The notes below the pieces were generated by a model that was given only the letters and a program-made list of their open reading frames with translations, had not been told where the DNA came from and did not search any database. Positions 33,999 to 43,808 of a stretch of DNA of 64,000 nucleotides are shown here, in pieces. The number at the start of each line of letters is the position of its first letter. Within the stretch, counting starts at the first letter, position 1. The stretch is from NCBI GenBank assembly GCA_003990955.1, contig BIFV01000021.1, positions 1-64,000 on the forward strand. The letters run 5' to 3'. Source of the DNA: Sporomusaceae bacterium FL31 (GTDB lineage Bacteria > Bacillota > Negativicutes > DSM-1736 > Dendrosporobacteraceae). Position numbers and translations under genes: made by a program.

Positions 33999-36266
33999 AT
34001 GGCTAATAATGTTGAGAATGCAATAGGAACCCAAAGGCAATTCACACCGAACCCTCAAGGAACCTACGAGAAACGTCTTCAGGCTCCAACCTTCAGGCCA
34101 TCCTCAGCAGGAACTCAGGGCAGTCAATTAGCTGCTGCCTTGGGTCTCTTCGGTAATGCAGTTATGGCAGAAGGTCAATCCAAACTTGAGAGAGATCAAA
34201 AGTATGGTGTAGCAGAAGCCACGAGGATCTCCCGAGGTACTACTGAGGATGACATGAAGAAGCTCACAAGTATTGATATTCTTCAGACCTACGGCGATAA
34301 GGCCCTAAGTGAAAACCCTTGGGCTGTTGCTACTGTAGAGAAAATGAAAGGTACATACTTTGGGGCAAGGGCTAAGGATGAGTATAATGCCTTAAGGCAA
34401 TCTGAAGAACCTGCTAAGACTGCTGATGAGGAAGTCACACGATTCAATAAGTTCCACCAGGAATACTTCGGGAAGAACGCAGAGAATGCTACAGACCTTA
34501 CAGCTTTCAGGGCGGGTTTCTTTGATAATCACTTAGCGGATCAAGCTGAGTTTGCTGCCAAGAGATCTGGAGAGCTTGAAGTAGAACGTAAAGGAATAGC
34601 TCAAGGAAGTGTTCAAGCATCCTTAGGAGAGATCGTTGCTAAGGCTCCTACGCTCCACCAAGAAGACCTAGTGAAACAAGTGTCAGATACTTTCGCTGAT
34701 ACCCGCTTACTAGGTTTTTCTATTCCTGAGAGAGTAAAGTTAGCTCGTGAAATGGCTATTGATCTTGCTCAATCTACAGGGGATTATGGGTCTATTGAAG
34801 CTCTCGGTAAGAATGTAGTCATTGGGTCGAGACCTGATGGGACTAAGGTTATGCTTGGGGAGGTTCTAAATACCCATGATGTCCAGCAGTTAGCAGAACA
34901 AAAGACCTCTCAACTCTTTGGAGCTGGTGTGCAGGATTCCATTACAAAACTCCAAGGGATGACCAAGGAAGAAGTTAATGCGACTTATGAGAAGTGGCGT
35001 GTAGAGAATCCGCATTGGTTTAACGTAATGAGTCCTTTCCGGGATAACATTTTTCACTATCAGACTCAAATGGAGCAGAAGAAACTTGCAGCCACTTTCG
35101 CACAGGCCGAACAGCAATATGTAGTGAGTCAATCCTCTTCAATTCTAAATAACCAACTCAGGGCTTACCTTGCAGGTAGTACTAAAGATGGCGCTGGACA
35201 TGTTGTTGCTGCTTCCTTCGGGGATCTCCCTAAGATCAAATACCAGCACAGGAATTCTTCAGGCATCCTTGAGGAAAAATCTAAGACTCTTGACTCTGAG
35301 GATGTCAATATGTTTGTTGATAGTGAGCTTCAGAAGATCATGAGTAATACCCAATGGGATTCCCAAAGGAAAACTGCAGAAGCCATGAAGCTTCTTAAGT
35401 GGGGTCCTGCTAAGTCCTATACAGACTCTGTGAAGATGCAGCTAAACAATGCTATTGACACGATGACTGTGGATAAGCTCCCTCTCGGGGATGATGGAAA
35501 GGCAAGACTTTCAGATCAACTCCAGTCTGCTGTTCAGATGTACAATACGAACCCTGAGGATTTCTATGAGATGATGGGGTCTGAAGTTACCCATAAGTTA
35601 GAAGCTGTACAGCTCTTGAGTCAGGCCAATGGTGGGGACATCAAAACTGCTATAGGTTTATATGCTCAAGGTAGAGACCGCGCTAAGGACAAGGAGTTCA
35701 CAAAGGTCACTGATATGTCAATTATGGATAGGCTGGCTTCAACATCTTTGTCGGGCTTTATGGATCTCCAAGGAAATTCAGTAGATGTCAAGGTGAGTGC
35801 AGCTGGAAATCGGTCAGTGATGGAGCGTGTAGAGGGTCTAGCAAAGTGGCTGGCTTATGCAGGTACAGACCCTGCTGAGGCTGTTGAACAAGCGAAAGCT
35901 ACAGCTCAAAAGACTCACTATATATGGAAGGATACTGCAGTTCCTCGTTCCATCTTTAATGGGATTAACTCGCCTCAGAGGGTTCAAGTAGGGCAACAAG
36001 TTTTAGATTACTATTATGGAAAATATCTCAAGGACACTGGAGTAGATCCTCAGTTCGTCACAACAACTTACGACAATAAGCGAGGTGTCTTTAGGATCAC
36101 TGGAGGTGGTGGTTACGTTACTTATAGCTTAAATGACATCGCTTACTCAGGTAACTACATCCTAGAGCATCCTCCAGAAACTCCTCAAGGTGTATCCTTA
36201 GCTGATATTTTGAAAGCTCGGGAAGTTCCTGAGATGGACTGGCAGCAAGCTATTGGATTACCTTAA
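33999..36266 (+). CDS. Internal virion protein C (T7 gp15-like)
   Basis: 755 residues (T7 747), soluble and helical, Gln/Ala/Lys-rich, lying between gp14- and gp16-like genes. In T7, gp15 makes the periplasmic tube of the ejectosome. Weak sequence conservation is normal for this family, so the call rests mainly on length, composition and gene order. Confidence 0.85.
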   Translation: MANNVENAIGTQRQFTPNPQGTYEKRLQAPTFRPSSAGTQGSQLAAALGLFGNAVMAEGQSKLERDQKYGVAEATRISRGTTEDDMKKLTSIDILQTYGDKALSENPWAVATVEKMKGTYFGARAKDEYNALRQSEEPAKTADEEVTRFNKFHQEYFGKNAENATDLTAFRAGFFDNHLADQAEFAAKRSGELEVERKGIAQGSVQASLGEIVAKAPTLHQEDLVKQVSDTFADTRLLGFSIPERVKLAREMAIDLAQSTGDYGSIEALGKNVVIGSRPDGTKVMLGEVLNTHDVQQLAEQKTSQLFGAGVQDSITKLQGMTKEEVNATYEKWRVENPHWFNVMSPFRDNIFHYQTQMEQKKLAATFAQAEQQYVVSQSSSILNNQLRAYLAGSTKDGAGHVVAASFGDLPKIKYQHRNSSGILEEKSKTLDSEDVNMFVDSELQKIMSNTQWDSQRKTAEAMKLLKWGPAKSYTDSVKMQLNNAIDTMTVDKLPLGDDGKARLSDQLQSAVQMYNTNPEDFYEMMGSEVTHKLEAVQLLSQANGGDIKTAIGLYAQGRDRAKDKEFTKVTDMSIMDRLASTSLSGFMDLQGNSVDVKVSAAGNRSVMERVEGLAKWLAYAGTDPAEAVEQAKATAQKTHYIWKDTAVPRSIFNGINSPQRVQVGQQVLDYYYGKYLKDTGVDPQFVTTTYDNKRGVFRITGGGGYVTYSLNDIAYSGNYILEHPPETPQGVSLADILKAREVPEMDWQQAIGLP

Positions 36267-36287
36267 GCCAAAGAAAGGAGGTTTCAT

Positions 36288-39200
36288 ATGAGTAAACCTT
36301 ATTACGAGTTAGCTGAGAAGGTCTCATCCGAAACTGGTATCCCTGCGGCTTTTGTATGGGCGCAGTGGGCACACGAAAGCCAAGGTTTTACCAGTAGATT
36401 AGCTAAAGAGAACTTTAATTTTGGAGGCGTGACTCAGGAAGCTCCTAACGGCGAAGCGAATAAGCAACCTGACGGAGGAAACTACTATAAAAAGTTTGAT
36501 TCACCTGAGGAATACGCCTCATTCTTCTCTCAGTATATTCGTAAGTATAACCTTGAGGGCGCTACTGACTCCATAGATAAGTATGCTTCAGCTCTCAGAA
36601 GTCAAGGCTATTTCACAGCTCCTATTGAGGAATATATAAACGGAATGAGGAGCGCTAATGGTAAAGGCAGCTTTTCCTTAGGCGGTCTTACGGATCGCTC
36701 AAGGGATGCCTTTGGCGCTGTGAAGCCTTTAGTAGCTACTGAAGAGCCTATCCCCTTTTCTTTCTGGAGAGCTGCCGGGGAATCTCTTGCTGATTCCTGG
36801 TATGACTCTGGAACAATCGGAATCGGGCGTGTTATTTGGTCTGGTATAGGGACAGACTCCCGTAGACCTTTTAATGTTACTCAAGAAGATGTTGATACCG
36901 TCACTAAGGCTCTTCCTGGGGATATCGTAGGACAAAGATGGGTTCTAACAAACGCCACTAATTCTGAACACCTCAGTAGACTCCTCTATATGAAACAGGA
37001 GGATACCAAGCGAAGGGAAAGGCTGGATTCTTATTCAGGCAGTCTTGCAGCTACTGCTAAGATAACAGGGTCTCTTACTGGGTCACTCCTCTCAGACCCT
37101 ACTATCCTCCTTCCATTAGGTCAGGAGGCTGTCATTGGAAAAGCCTTAATGCGTCTAGGGAAAGGAACTGCTGCAGGGCTATCCTTAAGTAAGTTTGCTA
37201 AGTATAGCGAGTTAGCTGCCACTACTGCCGGAATTAATGTAGCTGAAAGAAAGTTCGCTGAAACCTATGGAGGCTACAAGCAGGACTATGAAGCAGCAGC
37301 TCTTGTAGGCGGTCTTGCTGGAGCAGGATTAGGCGCTCTCGGGGATGTCTTTACTCGTAGCAGAAGTACTCAGAAGGTACTCGGAGCTTTAGATAACGCT
37401 GAGAGCCACGCTATTGCTCAGGCTGTAGGAGTTAAGACCCCAAGTGAACTCAAGGCTATCAAGGAGGATATTCTCAAGGCTCATGATGTGAAGTTCGCTG
37501 AGAGCCTTAATTCACCGATCCTAACTAAATTAAATGCTGATGGTAAGGTAGCTGTTATCTCCAGGAAGGAGCTTCAGGCAATAGCCCGAGACTTAGGCCG
37601 GGATCTCCCCGAGAACGTCAAAGCTCTTCACAAGGCTGATGAAGGATTGACTCTCATTGTGAAGGATGCCCTCAAGCCTGGAGATAACATTGATAACATC
37701 CTTGCCCATGAAATAGGAGTCCATGGGAATCTCAAGGACACCTTTGGTGAGCGCCGATACAATGACATTAAAGATGCTGTATTGAAGCGTGTAGGGAATC
37801 CTAAGGGTGACTGGCTGGATGCAGTTAAGGCTGTTCCCGGAGGAGGCTGGGAGGAAGTCTTGGGTCACTGGATTGAAAAAGGCGGTCGTAAAGATGAGGT
37901 CTTCAAGGAACTCCGAAGAGGAGTCAAGAGAGCCTTAAGACAGCTTGGAGGAAACGATGCTCTGACTGATGATGAGCTTGCAGACTTTGTTAAGCAGAGT
38001 CTTAAGAATGAAGTTGAGAGAGACCAAGGATTCCGTACTTTCTCTGATGGATCTGTCTTGGCCTTCGATGATAATATCAAGTTCTCTGCTGCTAACACTT
38101 TTAATCCTAATATCCTCTCGCATGTTCTGGATATAGAACCTGGAGCTACTAATATAATCGCTAAAGCTGCTAATTGGGTTTCGCATAAGGCAGAAGCCAG
38201 CAGACTCTATGGGACTTATCACGGAATCCTAAGCACTTCCTTATCTAAACTCAGTAAGAAATATGCTGCTGAGTTATTGCATGATCCACGTTTAAGAGCT
38301 TCTAAAACTTCTAATGTATTACCTATTGAAAAACAGAAGGAACACATACAAAGGCAGCTCCTCGGTAGATGGGAAGATTTCACGGGAACTCGTATGGACT
38401 ACCTCACGAAAACCCTTACGGAGCAAGGTCCAGTTACTCCAGGTCGCTTTCAGGATTTTAATAAGCAGATCCGAGAGTATTACAATAGCACATTCACGAA
38501 CAACAAGTCAGATCCTGATATAGCATCTCGTGAGTGGCCTCCTGAGGTTGTCAAAGCTGCAAATCATATTAAAGTTCTTAGGGATGACATGGTCGATATT
38601 GCTAAGAGGTCTGCAGAAATGTTTGGAGCCTCAGGGAAGAACCTTCTCCCTAAAGAGTGGAAATCTCTAGATGATGAGTTGTGGAGAGCTATAGACGATG
38701 ACAGATGGCTGACCTTCATTAATAAGTTTCCTACGGTAGATAAAGCTATAGATTTCCTTGAGGACTACGCTAAGAGAACCATTAAGCGCGATAAGATCGA
38801 AGAGAAGCTCATGAAGGCTAAGACTGAGGAATATGATAAAGCTATTTCTAAATATGAAGTAGACCTTGCAAAATGGCAGGATACTCAAAGGAAGTCTAAA
38901 GGTAAGTCCATTCTTAAACAGCCAGAAGCCCCTGAGAAACCTAAGGTCACTCCTGAGGAAATCGAGGAGGCAGTCAAGGAGTCTGCTAGAGATTGGGCTG
39001 TAGGTGTTGGCGATCAAAATTTATCGAACTTGGATATCTTCAAGGAGGGCGCTCCTCATGAACTTAGCGAGACTCTCCACTTCTTACATGAGAGAGTGCC
39101 TATGGACACCACAGTGATTATGGATACACCTTTTGGAGAAGCATTCAGCTATGACAAGCATCTCCGTAGTGATGATCTAGACAGAATTGTTCCTATGACG

Positions 39201-40757
39201 ATCAATAGGTTTGCTGGAGAAGCATCTATAAGAAACTTCGCAAGATCCACAGAGGAATTACGCACTAAGAGAGCTGAATTAGCAAGTGAGCTGGCAAAAG
39301 CAGAGAAATTCAAGTACATGGATGCTACTGAAGTACAGCGAAATCTTGACGCTTTTGACGAAGGTATTTTGAAGATCAGAGGACTTCGCAGAGAGCGAGA
39401 TGTGAGAGGACAGTTAGGCGCTCTCGTGAATACCCTCAAGGGTATCAGCTATGCTCAAAATGGATCTATGATGGGTGCTAATCAGTTAGGCGAAATGAGC
39501 GGAAGTATTGCTTATGTTGGCCTAAGGGCTGTGTCTCACATTATTCCTGCAGTCTCGAATTTCTTAAGGGAGCTTAAGGTTGGTAAACAGGGCGCTGCTT
39601 TGATTAAACAAGCGGAGTTGAATGTCTTCGGAGCTAACCTTGAGGCTTCCATATGGAGAACTGATTGGCAGTCCCGGATGTGGCAAGAGGCTAGTACTAA
39701 AGGAGATATCTTAAGGTATATGGACGGAGCGAATACACTTGTCAATTTTTCTAGTCGAGTAGTATCAACAATCTCCATGCTGCCTAAGCTTACTGACTAC
39801 ATGCTCCGGGGAATCCGCAGGGACACCATTACAGATACTTTTGAGTGGGCTGCAGGGAAAGAGTTCTCAAGGCTCAGGAATCCCTTTAGTGATAAAAAAT
39901 TGATGGCCTCAGGACTTGATCAGATTAAAGCTGAAGAAGTCAAGGGAGCCATCAATAAGTATTTAAGGAGGGATTCTAGTGGAAATCCTGAGAGGTTAGA
40001 CCTCCTGAATTGGCAGAAGGAAGATCCTAATACATTCTTTAAGTGGAAGTCAATTGTAGATAATCAAGCTATGAGAGCCTTACAGCAGAATAGTGTGGGT
40101 AATACAAATCTTCTCGCCAATCAAAATAACTTTACCCGGATGATGTTCCAGTTTAAAGACTTCAGTATGAAGGTAATGAACGGACAACTTGCGAGGGTCT
40201 TCACTCACCATGAGCTTGATGACATTCTATCCTTGATGTATGGCATGGGAACAAACACAATGGTCTATGCTGGTCTTACTTATGCTAAAGCGTATGCAAG
40301 GTTTGATGATCCAGGGAAACGTGAGGATTACCTTAAGGACCGCCTAAGCCCTGCGAACTTGGCAACAGCAGCTTTCTTGAGAAGTATGGTAGGGACAGGC
40401 TTTGGTCTTGCTCGAGACATCTATGAGGCTGCTACTGGAAGTCAATCCTTCAGGACTACTGTAGATCGCTCCTCACAATACGGTAAGCAGCAACCTGATA
40501 GGACTCCTGGGGATGCCATTGGGGACTTCATAGGACAGTTCCCTGCTATAAGAGCTGCTAAGAGTGTTGCTTATGATCTTCCTAAGTTTGGCTATAACTT
40601 GACTAAGGAAAAGATTACGGATGTCCCAAGTGTGAGCAAGAGAGATCTTAGGGATGTCTTTAGGGCTTTCCCTTTGCAGAACTTTATACCAATGGTTAAG
40701 TTTTCTGAGATGCTTGTAGATGAATCACAGTTACCTGAGAAAATTAGAAAGAGGTGA
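36288..40757 (+). CDS. Internal virion protein D (T7 gp16-like) with glucosaminidase-like head and HExxH insert
   Basis: 1489 residues (T7 1318). Residues about 1-130 (FVWAQWAHESQGFTSRLAKE, NFNFGGVT, YKKFDSPEEYASFFSQYI) look like a GH73/FlgJ-type glucosaminidase or related muramidase, in the place of the lytic transglycosylase of T7 gp16. Residues 474-479 are HEIGVH, an HExxH zinc-protease motif within LAHEIGVHGNLKDTFG, a style seen in large polyvalent phage proteins. The rest is long helical, membrane-active ejectosome sequence. AAGGAGG precedes the ATG. The protein should open the wall and form the inner-membrane part of the channel. Confidence 0.9.
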   Translation: MSKPYYELAEKVSSETGIPAAFVWAQWAHESQGFTSRLAKENFNFGGVTQEAPNGEANKQPDGGNYYKKFDSPEEYASFFSQYIRKYNLEGATDSIDKYASALRSQGYFTAPIEEYINGMRSANGKGSFSLGGLTDRSRDAFGAVKPLVATEEPIPFSFWRAAGESLADSWYDSGTIGIGRVIWSGIGTDSRRPFNVTQEDVDTVTKALPGDIVGQRWVLTNATNSEHLSRLLYMKQEDTKRRERLDSYSGSLAATAKITGSLTGSLLSDPTILLPLGQEAVIGKALMRLGKGTAAGLSLSKFAKYSELAATTAGINVAERKFAETYGGYKQDYEAAALVGGLAGAGLGALGDVFTRSRSTQKVLGALDNAESHAIAQAVGVKTPSELKAIKEDILKAHDVKFAESLNSPILTKLNADGKVAVISRKELQAIARDLGRDLPENVKALHKADEGLTLIVKDALKPGDNIDNILAHEIGVHGNLKDTFGERRYNDIKDAVLKRVGNPKGDWLDAVKAVPGGGWEEVLGHWIEKGGRKDEVFKELRRGVKRALRQLGGNDALTDDELADFVKQSLKNEVERDQGFRTFSDGSVLAFDDNIKFSAANTFNPNILSHVLDIEPGATNIIAKAANWVSHKAEASRLYGTYHGILSTSLSKLSKKYAAELLHDPRLRASKTSNVLPIEKQKEHIQRQLLGRWEDFTGTRMDYLTKTLTEQGPVTPGRFQDFNKQIREYYNSTFTNNKSDPDIASREWPPEVVKAANHIKVLRDDMVDIAKRSAEMFGASGKNLLPKEWKSLDDELWRAIDDDRWLTFINKFPTVDKAIDFLEDYAKRTIKRDKIEEKLMKAKTEEYDKAISKYEVDLAKWQDTQRKSKGKSILKQPEAPEKPKVTPEEIEEAVKESARDWAVGVGDQNLSNLDIFKEGAPHELSETLHFLHERVPMDTTVIMDTPFGEAFSYDKHLRSDDLDRIVPMTINRFAGEASIRNFARSTEELRTKRAELASELAKAEKFKYMDATEVQRNLDAFDEGILKIRGLRRERDVRGQLGALVNTLKGISYAQNGSMMGANQLGEMSGSIAYVGLRAVSHIIPAVSNFLRELKVGKQGAALIKQAELNVFGANLEASIWRTDWQSRMWQEASTKGDILRYMDGANTLVNFSSRVVSTISMLPKLTDYMLRGIRRDTITDTFEWAAGKEFSRLRNPFSDKKLMASGLDQIKAEEVKGAINKYLRRDSSGNPERLDLLNWQKEDPNTFFKWKSIVDNQAMRALQQNSVGNTNLLANQNNFTRMMFQFKDFSMKVMNGQLARVFTHHELDDILSLMYGMGTNTMVYAGLTYAKAYARFDDPGKREDYLKDRLSPANLATAAFLRSMVGTGFGLARDIYEAATGSQSFRTTVDRSSQYGKQQPDRTPGDAIGDFIGQFPAIRAAKSVAYDLPKFGYNLTKEKITDVPSVSKRDLRDVFRAFPLQNFIPMVKFSEMLVDESQLPEKIRKR

Positions 40758-40762
40758 GTTAA

Positions 40763-42538
40763 ATAGCTAGTGAAAGAAAATCTAGTGTGACATATATAGG
40801 GGACGGTTCTCAGACCGTCTTTTCTTTTCCTTTTGATTACTTAAGACCAACCTTTATTAAGATAAGAGTTGACGGAAATGATCCTCTTATTTACGGTGTG
40901 GATTATTCAGTAGTTAATAAACAGAAGCAATTAGAGTTTCTCGTGGCTCCCCCTGAGGATGCTGTAGTGTTGATTTATAGGGAGACCACAACAGCAGCTC
41001 TAGTATCTTGGCAGGATGCCAGTGTTTTGAGATCTAAGGATATGACTGTATTTGAAGTCCAGCTCCTACATTTAGCTGAGGAAACAACAGATAAGGTACA
41101 AGATTCAGGGTTAGCTTTAGACACTCTCGATAATATGTGGGATGCCCGTTTCAGAATTCTTAAGAATTTGAATGATCCTGTGGCTGCTGGAGATGCTTTG
41201 ACTTTAAGATATTTTGAGAGCGTTCAAGCTGGTTATATTCAAGCAGCTCAAGCGGAGGTAGATCTTGCAAACGCGCAAGCAGTGATAGCCAGTACAAAGG
41301 CGACTGAGGCCAGTAATTCAGCTACAAGCGCTGCATCCTCAGCAGTGATAGCCAGTACAAAGGCGACTGAGGCCAGTAATTCAGCTACTACAGCAAATAC
41401 AAAAGCTACTGAAGCCAGTAATTCAGCTACCGTGGCAACAACTCAGGCAGGAATTGCCAGCACAAAAGCAACGGAAGCCACAACTCAAGCCACACGCGCT
41501 GAGACAGAAGCTAATAGGGCTGCAGCTTTGACTGATGGTGTCCTTGTTCCTGCTCCTTCACTTCCTCCGGGTATACCGTTCCCGTGGTTTACTGATGTTT
41601 GGCCTGATGGAACTATTGAATGTAGAGGTCAATCTATATCAGCTTATCCTGAGTTATTAGCTAAGTATCCTTCAGGCTTCCTTCCAGATTTACGTGGGGT
41701 TGTCCTGAGAGGTCTTGATAGAGGAAGAGGATTAGAGAGTGAACCTGCGCGAGGAGTGGGAAGCTACCAAGGCGATGCTATTCGTAACATTACGGGTAGT
41801 ATTAGCGGTATAGCAAATTTTACTTCGAGTGCCACTGGTGCTTTTGCTATTAGTGGAAACAATGGTAATTACACGCAACAAGTAGCAGGTTCGTCGGGAA
41901 ACTTGAAGAGTACATTCGACGCCGCAACAGTAGTGCCAACCGCTACGGAGAATCGTGTAAAGAACGTAGCATGTTATTGGCTTGTGTACACAAGTGCTAT
42001 CTATTATGATACGACTGTAGAAGGTGGTAACGCTGTTACTCTTGGAGGCCATTCAGCAAGTTACTTCACATCTATGGTAGAAGCAATAACACCTAAGTAT
42101 GCGGAGTTATGTGAGACACAACCTAGTGGTACAGGGAGCGGTACATTCACAGCAGGGGCGTGGCGTACACGGACTCTAAACACTAAAGTAAAAGATACTA
42201 TAGGCGTGATGTTAGTGTCCAATCAATTTGAACTCCCTGCTGGTGTTTATAAAATAACTTCAGATGCTCCTGCTCAAGCCGTTAATAGGCATAAGATACG
42301 TCTACAAAATATCACTGATAATATCACGGTTAATATCGGGCAGTGTGGCTATACCAGTGCTTCTGGCTATGCTTCAACCCCTGCTCATCTTTCATGTACA
42401 ATAACGCTCTCCTCCTCAAAGAAATTCGAGATCCAACATATGTGTGAATCGACAGCCCCCGGCGGTTTTGGGGTTGCTAGTGCTTTTGCTGGTGTTAATG
42501 AAATCTACACCACAGTATTCATTGAGAAAGTAGGTTAG
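40763..42538 (+). CDS. Tail fibre protein (T7 gp17-like) with coiled-coil repeats and collar domain
   Basis: About 591 residues. The N-terminal VTYIGDGSQTVFSFPFDYLR domain attaches fibres to the tail as in T7 gp17. Residues about 145-250 are a trimeric coiled coil built from ASTKATEASNSAT-type repeats. FPWFTDVWPDGTIECRGQSI is a phage collar domain, and the C-terminal 150 residues form a beta-rich receptor-binding tip. GTG 40787 is the first standard start, but GAGGTGAG (40751-40758) points to the in-frame ATA at 40763, giving IASERKSSVTYIG. The start is therefore uncertain. Confidence 0.9.
   Translation: MASERKSSVTYIGDGSQTVFSFPFDYLRPTFIKIRVDGNDPLIYGVDYSVVNKQKQLEFLVAPPEDAVVLIYRETTTAALVSWQDASVLRSKDMTVFEVQLLHLAEETTDKVQDSGLALDTLDNMWDARFRILKNLNDPVAAGDALTLRYFESVQAGYIQAAQAEVDLANAQAVIASTKATEASNSATSAASSAVIASTKATEASNSATTANTKATEASNSATVATTQAGIASTKATEATTQATRAETEANRAAALTDGVLVPAPSLPPGIPFPWFTDVWPDGTIECRGQSISAYPELLAKYPSGFLPDLRGVVLRGLDRGRGLESEPARGVGSYQGDAIRNITGSISGIANFTSSATGAFAISGNNGNYTQQVAGSSGNLKSTFDAATVVPTATENRVKNVACYWLVYTSAIYYDTTVEGGNAVTLGGHSASYFTSMVEAITPKYAELCETQPSGTGSGTFTAGAWRTRTLNTKVKDTIGVMLVSNQFELPAGVYKITSDAPAQAVNRHKIRLQNITDNITVNIGQCGYTSASGYASTPAHLSCTITLSSSKKFEIQHMCESTAPGGFGVASAFAGVNEIYTTVFIEKVG
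41278..41388 (+). repeat. 48-bp direct repeat in the tail-fibre coiled coil
   Basis: Exact 48-bp copies at 41278-41325 and 41341-41388, period 63 bp (21 residues, three heptads), with more diverged units after them. The perfect identity suggests recent duplication and potential for length change. Confidence 0.85.
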
Positions 42539-42539
42539 G

Positions 42540-42725
42540 ATGGAAAATCAAGACATCAAATCAGAATTAATTAAGATGACTCCTCCTGTAGGTGTCTCAA
42601 CAGCTTCAACATTAGGACTCACTCTCGCAGATTGGGTTCTTTTGGCTACCTTAGTGTATACCGTGATTCAAACAGGCTGGTTAGTCTATAAGATTGTTAG
42701 ACACTTTAAGGCAGGAGGTAAATAA
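42540..42725 (+). CDS. Holin (T7 gp17.5-like)
   Basis: 61 residues (T7 67). The N-terminal SELIKMTPPVGVS matches T7 NELIKAAPIVGTG. GLTLADWVLLATLVYTVIQT is the single transmembrane segment, matching GLSLNEWFYVAAIAYTVVQ, and a basic tail follows. It permeabilises the inner membrane at lysis. It starts one base after the fibre stop and overlaps the next frame. Confidence 0.88.
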   Translation: MENQDIKSELIKMTPPVGVSTASTLGLTLADWVLLATLVYTVIQTGWLVYKIVRHFKAGGK

Positions 42726-42726
42726 T

Positions 42727-42969
42727 GTGACTAAAGATATGCAGCTTATTACTCTCCTTTTTGTCTGCCTAGGGATTGGTGAGCAGTTATCTAATGGACT
42801 CCTGCAGACCAACTTCGCTATTATGGATCTCTTGTCAATCTATGGGATCGTAGCAGCTTACTATGGAATCAACTTTGGTATTGCTAGTAAGTGGAACAGT
42901 ATAGGAGGCATGAGTCCTCCGATGGGTTACTCAAGGGACCCTATTAACACTCAAGGAGGTAAGCGCTAA
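42727..42969 (+). CDS. Small membrane protein between holin and endolysin
   Basis: 80 residues from GTG with GGCAGGAGG upstream. Two hydrophobic segments (about 5-23 and 33-52: LITLLFVCLGIGEQLS, LLSIYGIVAAYYGINFGIAS), then a soluble tail. Its stop shares one base with the endolysin start. Position suggests an anti-holin or second holin; no family is recognised. Confidence 0.65.
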   Translation: MTKDMQLITLLFVCLGIGEQLSNGLLQTNFAIMDLLSIYGIVAAYYGINFGIASKWNSIGGMSPPMGYSRDPINTQGGKR

Positions 42970-43601
42970 TGCTAGGAGATCTCTCAAAGAAATATGAATC
43001 TGGAGACTGCGGTCCTGGGACAATCTCGCATACTCCCGGAGATCTCGGAGGGGCTTCTTATGGTGTCTACCAATTTGCAAGCGCCTCAGGGATTCCTCAA
43101 GCGTTTGTCCAATGGCTTTGTTCTCAAGGATATCCTAACGGACCTTACTTAGCTCAAGCAGGTAAACCCGGCACTCCATCCTTTGATAAAGCGTGGAAGG
43201 CTGTAGCTTATGAGGATGGTGAGGCGTTCTATGCATGGCAGCACGAGTATGCAGCTTTAATGTACTTCTATCCTGCGAAAGAAGGACTGCGGGCTATCGG
43301 TTATGACTTGGATAAGCACCATGACGTAATATCTCAGATCGCGTGGTCTGCTGCTATCCACTATTCGGCCCGATGGGTTCCTGAGTTATTCCTTGAGGCT
43401 TGTCAAGATATGGGCTATCCAAACTTGAGTTATATCAATGCTCATATGTTTGACAAAGACTTCATTCCTTACATCTATCAAGTGAGGTCAAAATCTCGGG
43501 ACAGTAATGATTGGATCTCCTCAAGGAATACCGAAGAAATTAAATACGGTTTAAGAAATCGCATGGTCAATGAGTGTAATGATGCTCTTGCCATGCTTTA
43601 G
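42969..43601 (+). CDS. Candidate endolysin
   Basis: 210 residues. LSKKYESGDCGPGTISH, GDLGGASYGVYQFAS is a signature of phage and contractile-system peptidoglycan hydrolases (Glu in KYESG as likely catalytic acid, GxSYGxYQ motif). It carries no signal peptide and no metal-ligand set of an amidase. Placed after the holin and a small membrane protein, it is the best lysis enzyme in this phage, because the gp3.5-like protein lacks catalytic residues. The exact bond cleaved is unknown. Confidence 0.68.
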   Translation: MLGDLSKKYESGDCGPGTISHTPGDLGGASYGVYQFASASGIPQAFVQWLCSQGYPNGPYLAQAGKPGTPSFDKAWKAVAYEDGEAFYAWQHEYAALMYFYPAKEGLRAIGYDLDKHHDVISQIAWSAAIHYSARWVPELFLEACQDMGYPNLSYINAHMFDKDFIPYIYQVRSKSRDSNDWISSRNTEEIKYGLRNRMVNECNDALAML

Positions 43602-43624
43602 TTATTTATAAGGGAGGTTCATTA

Positions 43625-43786
43625 ATGTATATCTTAGTGGATGAGGAATGCCTTAAGGAGGCCATTGAGAAGCTCGTATTAGAGGATATTTGCCCAGTAG
43701 GTAAGGTTGTTGCTCAGGGAGCTTGTAGTGGAACCACGCTAGAACAGTGTGAGAAGTGTCATCTTGATTGGATAAAGAAGAAGTAA
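43625..43786 (+). CDS. Small Cys-containing phage protein, unknown
   Basis: 53 residues from ATG with GGGAGGTTC upstream. MYILVDEECLKEAIEKLVLE then Cys residues at 9, 23, 34, 42 and 45 (the last two as CEKC). It may bind zinc. It precedes the terminase genes. Confidence 0.55.
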   Translation: MYILVDEECLKEAIEKLVLEDICPVGKVVAQGACSGTTLEQCEKCHLDWIKKK

Positions 43787-43808
43787 GGAGAAACTGGTGT
43801 ATTAACTA

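Noticed and set aside
41278..41388. CRISPR-like array
   Set aside because: The repeats are in frame, 63 bp apart, and encode coiled-coil heptads; no spacers of independent sequence.
41732..42052. 106-codon minus-strand frame inside the tail fibre
   Set aside because: A shadow of the fibre's repetitive Ser/Thr-rich coding sequence; no ribosome site.
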